NCBI GenBank assembly: GCA_965215315.1 | Contig: CBDCDB010000008.1 | Coordinates: forward strand, 1,178,001 to 1,242,000 | From: Truepera sp965215315 | Lineage (GTDB): Bacteria; Deinococcota; Deinococci; Deinococcales; Trueperaceae | DNA: 64,000 nucleotides | Direction of reading: 5' to 3' | Translations under genes and position numbers: made by a program | Shown: positions 40,065 through 48,937 of the stretch, piece after piece | Layout: each line of letters starts with the position of its first letter | Numbering within the stretch: the stretch's first letter is position 1 | Notes under the pieces: generated by a model | Told to the model about the DNA's origin: nothing | Databases searched by the model: none | What the model saw: only the letters and a program-made list of their open reading frames with translations

Positions 40065-40910
40065 ATGCTGACACCCGAATACGTCGCAACGGGCGTTTGG
40101 CGTTTTCCCCTACCGAGCCAGACCTTGCCCCCTTTTGATCATACCAACAGCTATTTGGTCAGGCGCGGCGAAGAGGCCGTTTTAATCGATGCGGGCGCAG
40201 ACGACCCACAGGTATTGGCTGAACTTACGACGAGCCTCGGGGCGCTAGGCGTCACCCAACTAAAGGCGCTGCTCCTCACCCACACGCACCCCGACCACAG
40301 TGCGGGCGCAGCGGCGCTGAGAACACGTTGCGGCGTGGAGGTGTATGTTCACGGGCTCGAGCAACCCCGCCTGGACTTTCCCACCCGAACGCTGGCGGAC
40401 AGCGACGTTTTTACGGTGGGCGGTCAACGTATAGGCGTTCATCACACGCCCGGTCACAGCCCCGGACACCTGAGCTTTTCTCTTTTAGGTACGGCTGAGC
40501 CGACCATCTTTGTCGGCGACTTGCTGGCGGCTCGAGGCTCCGTTTGGGTCGGTTTACCAGAGGGGAACGTGTCGGCTTATCTGGCGTCGCTGACACGAAT
40601 TGAAAATTTGCTTGACGGTTTCTCAAAAATCATCCTCGCACCCGGACACGGGCCGTTGGTACATGAAGCTAGCGCAAGACTCGAGGCGATGCGGGCGCAC
40701 CGACTCGCGCGTGAGGCCGAAATTTTGCAGCTTCTCCAGCAGCCCTTTACTCTAACGGCGCTTCGGGCACACCTCTATCCTCACGTTCCGGCAGCTATGG
40801 ACAAACTCGTCGAAGGTACGGTGCGGGCGCACCTCGAGAAACTACGCAACGAAGGGCGCGTGGTGGACAAAGGTAAAACCTTTCAGGCCGTCATGCCAGC
40901 TAAGTTATAA
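40065..40910 (+). CDS. MBL-fold hydrolase (LACTB2-like)
   Basis: A cytoplasmic metallo-beta-lactamase-fold protein of 281 residues: LLTHTHPDHSAGAAAL with the two-metal HxHxDH site, HHTPGHSPGHLSF, IFVGDLLAARGSV and APGHGPLVHEA. The C-terminal 80 residues form a helical, winged-helix-like domain as in LACTB2-type endoribonucleases. RNA hydrolysis is therefore possible, though many relatives are thioesterases. It starts five bases after the S41 peptidase stop and is probably co-transcribed with it. Confidence 0.87.
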   Translation: MLTPEYVATGVWRFPLPSQTLPPFDHTNSYLVRRGEEAVLIDAGADDPQVLAELTTSLGALGVTQLKALLLTHTHPDHSAGAAALRTRCGVEVYVHGLEQPRLDFPTRTLADSDVFTVGGQRIGVHHTPGHSPGHLSFSLLGTAEPTIFVGDLLAARGSVWVGLPEGNVSAYLASLTRIENLLDGFSKIILAPGHGPLVHEASARLEAMRAHRLAREAEILQLLQQPFTLTALRAHLYPHVPAAMDKLVEGTVRAHLEKLRNEGRVVDKGKTFQAVMPAKL

Positions 40911-40930
40911 AAAGAGCTTTAGCCAGCAGA

Positions 40931-41722
40931 CTACCGACCTGCAAATTGCCGCCTAAGGTCCAAAATTTTGAAAACAGCGTGATACTTGAGCATGTCTACC
41001 CTGCCCAACCCCTCACTTTGGATCTTTTCGACGTCAGTCAGGGCTTTGTCGTCGAAATAGCCCTGCCACTCGCCGACGAGTCCCTTACGAAAAAAGCGCT
41101 TGTGTTCCGGCAGCTTGTCTTGACCTTTGGCTTTTTGTACCGTCTGGATACTCGTTTTCTCTTTGAGCGCAGCGACGTCTTGAGGGGACAACTTGAGACC
41201 GATAAAACGCCCTATCTGCTGCAGCTCGTTCTCAAAATCACCTTTAAGACGTTCAAAAGAAGACACGTAAATTCTGGGTGAACCGATATCCCAAACTTCG
41301 TGGTAGATGACGAGTTGCTGCGCCTTATAACGTCCTAGCCGCCAGTAGTAATCGGAGAAACCTTTTCTAAGCTGTTCAGGGGCAGCGCGCTCTTCGCTGA
41401 GCTTGTCTTGCCTAATCAGATGGAAGTAGTGAGATACCAAAGAATCTTTGATATCACGTTTGATGTTGAACACGTAAACGTCGCCTTGGGCGATCAAAGC
41501 GTCGCGTATGTTTTCGTCGTAGTAGTGACCCTTGGCGATATAGTTCGCGCTCCGGTAGACGCCACTTTCCAGAAAAGCTTCGACGTGTCCCGGTTTTAGC
41601 CAGTCTAAGTTCTTACCCTTGCCGTACTGCTCAGGTACCTGTGAGAACTGTTCTGTTGCACTAAGGATATTAAACAGCCAAGTTGATCCTGATTTGAACG
41701 CGCCATTTGCTAAAACAAACAT
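40931..41722 (-). CDS. Sulfotransferase-domain protein
   Basis: A 263-residue sulfotransferase: the PAPS 5'-phosphosulfate loop is GAFKSGSTWLFNILSAT, the 3'-phosphate-binding region is FNIKRDIKDSLVSHYFH, and the C-terminal loop FFRKGLVGEWQGYFDDKA is the usual GxxGxWK-type segment (Glu-Trp here). Such enzymes move sulfate from PAPS to sugars, lipids or small molecules; in bacteria they often decorate surface glycans. GGAG lies before the ATG. It is convergent with the MBL gene and divergent from tpiA. The acceptor is unknown. Confidence 0.88.
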   Translation of the reverse strand: MFVLANGAFKSGSTWLFNILSATEQFSQVPEQYGKGKNLDWLKPGHVEAFLESGVYRSANYIAKGHYYDENIRDALIAQGDVYVFNIKRDIKDSLVSHYFHLIRQDKLSEERAAPEQLRKGFSDYYWRLGRYKAQQLVIYHEVWDIGSPRIYVSSFERLKGDFENELQQIGRFIGLKLSPQDVAALKEKTSIQTVQKAKGQDKLPEHKRFFRKGLVGEWQGYFDDKALTDVEKIQSEGLGRVDMLKYHAVFKILDLRRQFAGR

Positions 41723-41920
41723 GCACCACTCCTCTAGCTCAGTGTCATAAGCTTACGACGCCGACAGCTCAGAGTCTTGTGACGGTCTAACAGTGGGCTC
41801 TACTTGTCACTGTTTTTTGTTACTGTTTACGCCGATTCTGAATCGGAGGCGGGGTCATAACAGTTTACAAGAACTGCGCAGCTCAACGGTCAACCGTTTA
41901 TTTCGTAATACAGCGTGCGG

Positions 41921-41926
41921 TATCCT
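41921..41926 (+). promoter_or_regulatory. Leaderless-type -10 box of tpiA
   Basis: TATCCT seven bases before the ATG at 41934. Confidence 0.5.
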
Positions 41927-41933
41927 TACTGGT

Positions 41934-42686
41934 ATGGAACCCCTTATCGCTGCCAACTGGAAACTCCATAAACTCCCGAGTGAAGTGAACGCCTGGGTCA
42001 AAGCCCTCTACACGGCGCTAAAAGATGTTGAGGTGGGGGGGCTCGAGCTCGCCCTCTGCGCCCCCTACACGCACCTTCCGGCGCTAAAAGAAGCCCTTGC
42101 AAACGGTGACATCAAACTCGGCGCACAAGACGTGAGCGCCCATGACAAAGGCGCATACACCGGCGAAGTTGCCGCCGCGATGCTCCAAGACGTCGGCGTT
42201 CACTTCGTCATCGTCGGGCATTCCGAGCGGCGCGAGTATCACGCCGAAGATGATGCGCTGGTTCGGGCCAAATTGACAGCCGTGCAGGAGGCTGGGCTTG
42301 TTCCTATCTTGTGTATCGGAGAGCGTTTAGAGCAGCGCGAGTCAGGCGAGGCCGAAACGTTTACGCTGGGACAGTTGCGGGCAGCATTGGGGGGCCTTTC
42401 GTTTAGCAGCGCCAAAGAATTCGTTATCGCCTACGAGCCCGTGTGGGCGATCGGAACGGGCAAAACTGCCACCAACGAAGACGCGCAGGAAATGTGCGGC
42501 GCGATTCGGGGCGAGTTACGTACCCTCATGCCCGATTTGGCGGACAACGTGCGGATTCTTTACGGCGGTTCGATGAAGGGCAGTAACGCTGCCGGTCTCC
42601 TCGCCCAACCCGACATCAACGGGGGGCTTATCGGGAGCGCCAGCCTGGACGCCGCCTCACTCGCGGAGATTGCTAGGGCATGTTAA
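41934..42686 (+). CDS. tpiA: Triose-phosphate isomerase
   Basis: TpiA interconverts dihydroxyacetone phosphate and glyceraldehyde-3-phosphate. It begins MEPLIAANWKLHK with the catalytic Lys, and contains VGHSERREYH with the catalytic His, YEPVWAIGTGKTA with the catalytic Glu and flexible loop, and the phosphate-binding YGGSMKGSN. Length is 250 residues, standard. The frame is open from 41793 but the extra residues are not part of the family; TATCCT before the ATG supports the short form. It overlaps the M24 peptidase gene by seven bases. Confidence 0.97.
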   Translation: MEPLIAANWKLHKLPSEVNAWVKALYTALKDVEVGGLELALCAPYTHLPALKEALANGDIKLGAQDVSAHDKGAYTGEVAAAMLQDVGVHFVIVGHSERREYHAEDDALVRAKLTAVQEAGLVPILCIGERLEQRESGEAETFTLGQLRAALGGLSFSSAKEFVIAYEPVWAIGTGKTATNEDAQEMCGAIRGELRTLMPDLADNVRILYGGSMKGSNAAGLLAQPDINGGLIGSASLDAASLAEIARAC

Positions 42687-43750
42687 AGGCTGTTTTAGAC
42701 ACCAAGCTGACGCATATCCGCGAAGCGTTAGCCGACACCGGAGCCGAAGCGCTGCTCGTCACGCACCCTGCCAACGTCCGCTATTTGTCAAACTTTCGCG
42801 CTCCCGAAGACGGGCGCGTGCTTGTGACCTACGAAGACGCGGTACTTGTGACCGATGGACGTTACACCGCTCAAGCCGGTGAAGAGTCGCAACTTCCGGT
42901 CGAGATTTTTCAGGACTCTTGGACGGCGCATATCGGGGCCAAACTCGGCGGTCGCACCGTAGCGTTTGAAGCCGAAAACGTCACTTACGCGCTTTTTGAG
43001 ACCTTGCAGGAGAAGCTGAAAGGAACGTTGCGCCCGACTGAAGGTCTGGTTACCGAGTTGCGGCTCATCAAAACGCCGGATGAAACCCAACTTTTACGAC
43101 AAGCAGCAAAACTGACCGACGACGCTTTTACGCACATTTTGGGCTTTATTCGGGCGGGGCGCAGCGAACTCGAGGTCGCTTTGGAACTCGAGCGCTTCAT
43201 GCGCGCCGCCGGAGCCGAAGGTGCCGCGTTTGACATCATCGCCGCGTCCGGGTACCGGAGCGCGATGCCACACGGGACGGCCTCGAGCAAAACCATCGAA
43301 ACCGGCGAGTTGGTTACGCTCGACTTCGGCGCGAAGGTAGAGGGTTATCACGCCGATATGACCAGGACGGTCGCGGTCGGCGAGCTGACTGACGCACATA
43401 AAGAACTTTACGGCGCAGTGTTACGGGCGCAAGAGGCGGCGGTGCAAGCGCTGGCTCCCGGCAAAACCGGCAAAGAGATGGACGCAGTGGCGCGGGACAG
43501 CCTAACCGAAGACGGTTTAGGCGAGTATTTTTCTCACAGCCTCGGGCACGGGGTCGGATTAGAGATTCACGAAGGCCCGCGCTTGTCCAAACTCTCTGAC
43601 GGGGTACTTAAACCCGGTATGAGCGTGACCCTCGAGCCGGGCGCGTACATCCCCGGTGACGCGGGCGTCCGCATCGAAGACCTCGCTATGCTGACGGAAA
43701 CGGGCTTTGAACTGCTGTCGCACAGTCCGAAAGAGCTGATTACACTTTAG
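42680..43750 (+). CDS. M24-family aminopeptidase (Xaa-Pro type)
   Basis: A 356-residue pita-bread metallopeptidase: an N-terminal creatinase-like domain (ALLVTHPANVRYLSNF), then the catalytic domain with AMPHGTASSKTIETGELVTL, LDFGAKVEGYHADMTRT (two metal Asp), SLGHGVGLEIHEGP (metal His) and VTLEPGAYIPGDAGVRIEDL (two metal Glu). All five metal ligands are present. This fits PepQ/PepP-like dipeptidases that cut after the first residue before Pro. It follows tpiA with a seven-base overlap. An imperfect hairpin lies just after its stop. Confidence 0.93.
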   Translation: MLKAVLDTKLTHIREALADTGAEALLVTHPANVRYLSNFRAPEDGRVLVTYEDAVLVTDGRYTAQAGEESQLPVEIFQDSWTAHIGAKLGGRTVAFEAENVTYALFETLQEKLKGTLRPTEGLVTELRLIKTPDETQLLRQAAKLTDDAFTHILGFIRAGRSELEVALELERFMRAAGAEGAAFDIIAASGYRSAMPHGTASSKTIETGELVTLDFGAKVEGYHADMTRTVAVGELTDAHKELYGAVLRAQEAAVQALAPGKTGKEMDAVARDSLTEDGLGEYFSHSLGHGVGLEIHEGPRLSKLSDGVLKPGMSVTLEPGAYIPGDAGVRIEDLAMLTETGFELLSHSPKELITL

Positions 43751-43780
43751 AAGTAAGCATTAGGAAGTAAGAATCTTTCT

Positions 43781-45208
43781 TTACTCCTCACTCCTTGCTT
43801 CTATCTCAGAAACAAACGCCTGCCCCGCTTCTAGAATGTCCGCGACCTCAGCTTCCGACTGCGCCTCACAGTAAATCCGCAACACCGGTTCAGTCCCCGA
43901 CGCGCGGAAGAGCAGCCACGCTTTGCCGGAGAGGTTGAACTTAACGCCGTCTAGCGTTTCGACCGACTCGACCGTGCGGCCCGCGAACCTTTCAGGCGGA
44001 TGTTTGAGCGCACTCAGCACGGCGTCCTTGAGCGCATTGCCCGAGAGGTGCAGGTCTACCCGGTCGTAGGCGTGCTGCCAGTCGGCCTCTTGTTCCAGGG
44101 CCGCGAACAGTTCAGCGACGCCCTTGCCGGAGCGGACGACGGCCTCGAGCAGCAGCAAGGTGTTCGCCAAGCCGTCGCGTTCGGGGATGTGGCCCTGCAC
44201 GCCGATGCCACCTGACTCTTCGCCGCCAATCAGCACGTTACCTGTAAGCATTGCGTCAACGATGTATTTGAAGCCGACAGGGGTCTCGAGTACCTCCAAC
44301 CCACGTTTTTCGGCAAGCCGTTCGACAATCCGTGAGGTGGTGAAGGTTTTGACGACCTGCCCGCGCACCCCTTTGCCGTAAAGCGAGCTGAGCAGCACCG
44401 CCAAAATCTGATGTGAGTTAAAAAACGCGCCACCCGGCAGCACCAGCCCAAGCCGGTCGCCGTCGCCGTCCGTGACAGTGGCAAAAACCGCCTCCGAGTC
44501 TCGCATCACAGTCATCGTCGTGGCGAGGTTTTGCGGCAGCGGTTCGGGGTTGACGCCGTAAAACATCGGGGTGGGTTCGACGCGCAGTTCTTGTAAGGTT
44601 AAGGACAACTCGGCGTAGTCAGCAAACCCTCTCAGCCAGCCTGCGCCTGCGCCGCCCATCGCGTCGTGGACGAGCGTCCCCGTAAACGTGCGGAGCAGGT
44701 TCAGGTCAACGAGCTCGGCGAGCGCGTCGTAGTAGGCCGTGCGGATCTCGAGGGTCTCCAACGTGTGCTTTTTCGGGTCAAAACCTTTTACGGCGTCCGG
44801 GCCGGTTTCGGCAACGCGGGCGCTCACATCTTTGTAGATATCTTCGGTCGCCGTGCCGCCATACGGCCCCTTGAGCTTAAAACCGCTGTACGGCGGCGGA
44901 TTGTGCGACGCGGTGAGCATCACGCCGCCGCCTAGAAACAGATGTTTTACGGCGAACGAAAGTGCGGGCGTCGGCAGGTATTCATCTGCCAGCAAAACCC
45001 GAATATCGTTTGCGGCTAAGACTTCAGCAACTCGGCGGGCGAAAAGTGCGCCGTTAAACCGGGTGTCGTAACCGACGGCGGCGCTCGGCGTGCCCGCGTC
45101 GTGCAGGTACGCGGCGTAAGCTTGCGCGACCCTCGAGACGTTTGCAAAGGTGAACCGTTCGCCGATGATGTCGCGCCAGCCGTCGGTGCCGAAAACAAGT
45201 ATGTCCAT
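43781..45208 (-). CDS. Phosphoglucomutase/phosphomannomutase-family phosphohexomutase
   Basis: A four-domain alpha-D-phosphohexomutase of 475 residues. Domain 1 opens FGTDGWRDIIGERFT and carries the active-site phosphoserine loop TASHNPPPYSGFKLKG. The metal-binding loop is TDGDGDRLGLVLP, the sugar-binding loop VLIGGEESGGIG, and the C-terminal phosphate-binding loop RASGTEPVLRIY. It interconverts hexose-1- and hexose-6-phosphates. Whether glucose, mannose or glucosamine is the substrate cannot be told; the GGEESGG loop resembles PGM/PMM types. GAGAGG lies upstream of its ATG at 45208. Confidence 0.93.
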   Translation of the reverse strand: MDILVFGTDGWRDIIGERFTFANVSRVAQAYAAYLHDAGTPSAAVGYDTRFNGALFARRVAEVLAANDIRVLLADEYLPTPALSFAVKHLFLGGGVMLTASHNPPPYSGFKLKGPYGGTATEDIYKDVSARVAETGPDAVKGFDPKKHTLETLEIRTAYYDALAELVDLNLLRTFTGTLVHDAMGGAGAGWLRGFADYAELSLTLQELRVEPTPMFYGVNPEPLPQNLATTMTVMRDSEAVFATVTDGDGDRLGLVLPGGAFFNSHQILAVLLSSLYGKGVRGQVVKTFTTSRIVERLAEKRGLEVLETPVGFKYIVDAMLTGNVLIGGEESGGIGVQGHIPERDGLANTLLLLEAVVRSGKGVAELFAALEQEADWQHAYDRVDLHLSGNALKDAVLSALKHPPERFAGRTVESVETLDGVKFNLSGKAWLLFRASGTEPVLRIYCEAQSEAEVADILEAGQAFVSEIEARSEE

Positions 45209-45372
45209 GAGTTGTTCGTATCCTCTCGAGTCTCTACAGCTCTTCTAAAAATGCCGCCCGGTGCGGCTGAGTTTCAGGAGCATACCAAGCCCGGTGGGGT
45301 AAATCTGCCGAAATCCCTCATCTCCGGCCCGATTTACTTGTCGCCGTAGACGGCGCGTGTCATGGTGAGGGG

Positions 45373-46137
45373 GTGTCTGTACCTACACCTGTCGTGATTA
45401 AGTATGGCGGCAACGCCATGACTGACCCGGCGCTGCGCGCGGCGATGGCTCGTGAAATCGCCCGCGTTCCAGGCGCGGTCGTGGTGCACGGGGGCGGCCC
45501 GTTTATTGCAGCGGCGCTGGGGGAGGCTGGGCTCGAAAGCCGGTTTGTACGCGGTTTACGGATTACGGACGAGGCGAGTTTACCCATCATCGAGCGCACC
45601 CTGACGCAGCTCGGCAAGGTTTTGGCACAAGAACTCGGGCAAGGCGTCGGCTTGACCGGACGGGACGCAAAGCTGCTGATCGCTGAGCCTTTTGACGCGG
45701 CACTCGGTTTCGTTGGCAAGGTGACGACGGTCAACCGTGACCTGCTCACCGGGCTTCTAGGGTTAGGGCTGATTCCCGTTATTGCGTGTTTAGGCTTAGA
45801 CGTTTATGGCAACGCGCTTAATATCAACGCGGACGACGCTGCGAGCGCCGTTGCCGCAGCACTGAGCGCACCCGCCCTTTTTTTGAGCAATATCCCCGGT
45901 GTATTAGGCGACCCGCACGACCCGGACAGCCTCCTCACCACCCTGAGCGAGGGTGAGATTCAGGCGCGGATTACCGACGGGCGTATCTCCGGCGGGATGA
46001 TTCCCAAAGTCGAGGCGGCGCTGGACGCTTTGGCGGCGGGCGCACCGTTTGCCGTTATCGCCGACGGGCGCAAACCCGAAGATTTGAGAGCAACCTTGAC
46101 AGGCACGCGTGGAACCAGAGTGGTGCGCTCACCTTGA
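45373..46137 (+). CDS. argB: Acetylglutamate kinase
   Basis: ArgB phosphorylates N-acetylglutamate in arginine synthesis. Amino-acid-kinase motifs are VVIKYGGNAM with the catalytic Lys, VVVHGGGPFIAAALG, SRFVRGLRITDEAS, and NINADDAASAVAAALSAPA. The C-terminal GRISGGMIPKVEAAL is the family hallmark. Length is 254 residues, in the range of short, arginine-insensitive-type ArgB. Its TGA overlaps the ATG of the lycopene cyclase gene by one base, so they are co-transcribed. The start is the GTG at 45373 with GGGG before it. Confidence 0.95.
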   Translation: MSVPTPVVIKYGGNAMTDPALRAAMAREIARVPGAVVVHGGGPFIAAALGEAGLESRFVRGLRITDEASLPIIERTLTQLGKVLAQELGQGVGLTGRDAKLLIAEPFDAALGFVGKVTTVNRDLLTGLLGLGLIPVIACLGLDVYGNALNINADDAASAVAAALSAPALFLSNIPGVLGDPHDPDSLLTTLSEGEIQARITDGRISGGMIPKVEAALDALAAGAPFAVIADGRKPEDLRATLTGTRGTRVVRSP

Positions 46138-47360
46138 TGCGTGCTGACGTTTTGGTCGTAGGTTCCGGCCCCGCTGGTTTAGCAGCGGCGGCGCATCTGG
46201 GTGAAACCGGCCTCCGCGTTGTCGGTATTTCTCCGGATCCAGAGGCTGGCTGGCCCAACACTTACGGCGTTTGGGTCGATGAAGTTGCGCCACTCGGCTA
46301 CGAGCCTTTTTTAGCGCATGTCTGGCACGATGTTGTCGGCAACTTCGGGCGGGGAGAGGTCGCGCTAAACCGCTCTTACGGGCGGTTCGACAACCCGGCG
46401 TTACGGGAGCATCTTTTAGGGAGGGGCGAAAAAGCTGGCGTCGCCTGGCAGCAAGGTCTGGTCGCAGAAGTTGAGCATGGTGAGGCGGGCTCGAGCCTAA
46501 CCACGACAGACGGTCACACCTACGCCGCCCGCCTCATCATCGACAGCAGCGGGCATTTCCCCAAATTTGTCTCACGGCCCCGTGGCAATCCCGCCTATCA
46601 AACCGCTTACGGCGTGTTAGGCCGGTTTTCTACGCCGCCCGTCAAACCGGGGCAGATGCTCTTGATGGACTTTCAAGACGACTTTTTACGGCCTGAAGAA
46701 CGTGCCATCCCAACTTTTCTCTACGCGATGGCTATGGGGGACGGGCTGTTTTTCGTTGAAGAGACCTCACTGGCGCACCGGCCTGGTCTGAGTATGGACG
46801 TTTTGCGGGGACGGCTCGAGCGCCGCTTAGCCCACATGGGTATCCAGATTGCCGAAGGTTTAGAAGAAGAACACTGCCGCTTCCCAATGAACGTGCCGCT
46901 GCCCGACCTTACGCAGCGCACCGTTGGGTTTGGCGGCGCAGCGAGTATGGTGCATCCGGCATCTGGATATTTGATGGCGTCAACCTTGCGGCGAGCCCCG
47001 GAGTTGGCTAGCGCAATCTCAAACGCTTTAGCACAATCAGGCGCTTCACCCGAGCGGGCAGCAGCGGCGGCGTGGGGGGCGCTGTGGCCTAAAGACCGGT
47101 TGCGCGCCCGTGAGCTTTACCTTTTTGGGCTCGAGTCCCTGCTCACGTTAGACGGTACGCAGACCAAAGACCACTTCAGCGCCTTTTTCCAGCTGCCGCC
47201 GCACCTCTGGCACAGCTATCACTCCGGCACGCTCACAGCTGCGGGCGTCGTCCGCACAATGGCTAGTACCTTCAAGTACGCGACCTACAGCGTTAGAACG
47301 GCGCACATCCGCAATTCGTTCGGCCCGAAAGGAATTCATCTGCTACGCGCCCTGCGCTAG
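46137..47360 (+). CDS. Lycopene cyclase (plant-type, CrtL family)
   Basis: A flavoprotein that closes the ends of lycopene to make cyclic carotenoids. The N-terminal dinucleotide site is VLVVGSGPAGLAAAAHLG, followed by NTYGVWVDEVAPLGY, the plant-type cyclase signature. MAMGDGLFFVEETSLAHRPG holds the conserved FxEET catalytic region, and GGAASMVHPASGYL the substrate motif. About 407 residues is usual for CrtL-type enzymes. Deinococcus species have homologues. It shares one base with argB. No other carotenoid gene is in the window, so this enzyme works with genes elsewhere. Confidence 0.93.
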   Translation: MRADVLVVGSGPAGLAAAAHLGETGLRVVGISPDPEAGWPNTYGVWVDEVAPLGYEPFLAHVWHDVVGNFGRGEVALNRSYGRFDNPALREHLLGRGEKAGVAWQQGLVAEVEHGEAGSSLTTTDGHTYAARLIIDSSGHFPKFVSRPRGNPAYQTAYGVLGRFSTPPVKPGQMLLMDFQDDFLRPEERAIPTFLYAMAMGDGLFFVEETSLAHRPGLSMDVLRGRLERRLAHMGIQIAEGLEEEHCRFPMNVPLPDLTQRTVGFGGAASMVHPASGYLMASTLRRAPELASAISNALAQSGASPERAAAAAWGALWPKDRLRARELYLFGLESLLTLDGTQTKDHFSAFFQLPPHLWHSYHSGTLTAAGVVRTMASTFKYATYSVRTAHIRNSFGPKGIHLLRALR

Positions 47361-47454
47361 GTTCTCCAGATTGAGTCTTTGAGGCTGGGTGAGGAGGGGT
47401 CTTAATCGTTCAGCTCATGTGACACGGGGCAGGGTTTGAGATTCACGAACTCGG

Positions 47455-47460
47455 TACCAT
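47455..47460 (+). promoter_or_regulatory. Leaderless-type -10 box of the EboD-like gene
   Basis: TACCAT five bases before the ATG at 47466. Confidence 0.45.
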
Positions 47461-47465
47461 ACGCT

Positions 47466-48656
47466 ATGCATACGATTCGTCAGCGGGTCGTGGTGAACTA
47501 CGCGTTTCCCGTTCATTTTACCCGCAACCTTTTTTCCGCGCAGCAACCCCTACTCGCCGAAACCCTTCTGGCAGACGCTCAACCCGGCGCTGACCCCAAA
47601 CGGGTTCTAGTCGTCGTTGACGAAGGCTTTGCCCAGCAGCAGCCGGACGTTCCGCCGCAGATTTCCGCGTATTTTGCCGAGTACGGTGGGCTTGAGCTCG
47701 TCACCGCTCCCCTCATCGTCGCGGGCGGCGAAGAAACGAAAAACACCCCTGAAAACGTCACGGAGCTTCAAAGGGCCGTCGAACGCTACGGCATCGACCG
47801 CCACTCGTACATCGTCGCCGTCGGCGGCGGCGCAGTGCTCGATATGGTCGGTTACGCCGCCGCGACCTCACACCGGGGCGTCCGGCTCGTCCGCGTTCCT
47901 ACAACCGTCTTGTCGCAAAACGACTCGGCAGTCGGGGTTAAAAACGGCGTTAATGCTTTTGGCAAAAAGAACTTTTTAGGCACCTTTGCACCGCCCTACG
48001 CGGTGCTGAACGACCTCAACTTTTTAGAGACGCTCTCGCAGCGCGACTGGGTCGGCGGTTTGTCTGAAGCCGTAAAAGTTTCACTCCTCAAAGACGCTGA
48101 GCTTTTCGAGTTTTTGGAAGCCAACGCCAACAAACTGAAAACCCGTGACGCTGAGGCGATAGCGCACGCCGTTATCCGCTGCGCCGAACTGCACCTCGAG
48201 CATATCGCTACGAGCGGCGACCCCTTCGAGTTCGGCTCGTCCCGGCCTTTAGATTTCGGTCACTGGGCGGCGCACAAGCTCGAGGCCCTAACTTCCTACC
48301 AAATCCGGCACGGCGAGGCGGTCGCGGTTGGGATCGCATTAGACAGCACTTACGCACATCTGTCCGGCCTGTTATCCGAAACCGACCTGAAACGTATCTT
48401 GAACGTTTTTGATGCGCTGGGCCTCGAGACCTTCGTCCCAGAGCTGGCTAACCCCGAAGTCATTCGCGGCATCAACGAGTTCCGCGAACACTTGGGCGGA
48501 CAGCTCACCATTATGCTGCTAGAGGGTATCGGGCGCGGCGTAGAGGTTCACGAACTGGACGAAACGCTTGTACAACGCGCCGTAAAGTACCTGTCACAAC
48601 GAACACAGCCAAAGGAGGAAACGTGGACACCGACACTCGCAACAGCTGCCCGTTAG
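47466..48656 (+). CDS. eboD: EboD-like sugar-phosphate cyclase (3-dehydroquinate synthase family)
   Basis: A 396-residue member of the dehydroquinate/2-epi-5-epi-valiolone synthase superfamily: NAD-binding GGGAVLDMVGYAAATSHRG, LSQNDSAVGVKNGVNAFGKK, the Glu ligand in GGLSEAVKVSLLKDAELF, and the metal His pair in DFGHWAAHKLEAL and RHGEAVAVGI. The start MHTIRQRVVVNYAFPVHFTR and neighbours (a TatD-type hydrolase and EboE) match the ebo cluster, where EboD is a divergent member, rather than shikimate-pathway AroB. The product is unknown; ebo genes are linked to metabolite traffic such as scytonemin maturation in cyanobacteria. The ATG at 47466 has TACCAT five bases upstream. Confidence 0.82.
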   Translation: MHTIRQRVVVNYAFPVHFTRNLFSAQQPLLAETLLADAQPGADPKRVLVVVDEGFAQQQPDVPPQISAYFAEYGGLELVTAPLIVAGGEETKNTPENVTELQRAVERYGIDRHSYIVAVGGGAVLDMVGYAAATSHRGVRLVRVPTTVLSQNDSAVGVKNGVNAFGKKNFLGTFAPPYAVLNDLNFLETLSQRDWVGGLSEAVKVSLLKDAELFEFLEANANKLKTRDAEAIAHAVIRCAELHLEHIATSGDPFEFGSSRPLDFGHWAAHKLEALTSYQIRHGEAVAVGIALDSTYAHLSGLLSETDLKRILNVFDALGLETFVPELANPEVIRGINEFREHLGGQLTIMLLEGIGRGVEVHELDETLVQRAVKYLSQRTQPKEETWTPTLATAAR

Positions 48657-48937
48657 CGCAACAAGAGCTGATCGACCGCTACTTCATCGAACACCGCAAT
48701 CAGGTCTTGGCGATTGCCGCTTTTTTAGATCGGATGGACCGCTCCTCAGACAAAAATGCTGAAGATGAGTTCCGTTTCGTCGGGCTCAAAAAAGCGCTGC
48801 GCGAACTTAACACGGGCGATTTCGGACGCGCCGAACGCGTCCAACTGCTCCTCAGCGACCTCGACACCTCACTGTTAGACGAACGCGATCAGCAAGGCGC
48901 GTACGGCGCACCGATTCGGCAAGGGGGCGCAGAGTGA
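48623..48937 (+). CDS. Small conserved-looking protein in the ebo-like cluster
   Basis: A 104-residue helical, charged protein: LIDRYFIEHRNQVLAIAAFL, then RFVGLKKALRELNTGDFGRA and VQLLLSDLDTSLLDERDQQG. It starts at GTG 48623 with AAAGGAGG and overlaps the EboD gene by about 34 bases, and its end overlaps the next gene by four bases, so it is firmly in the operon. I do not recognise it; it is shorter than EboA and I cannot equate the two. It may fill an accessory role for the neighbours. Confidence 0.75.
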   Translation: MDTDTRNSCPLAQQELIDRYFIEHRNQVLAIAAFLDRMDRSSDKNAEDEFRFVGLKKALRELNTGDFGRAERVQLLLSDLDTSLLDERDQQGAYGAPIRQGGAE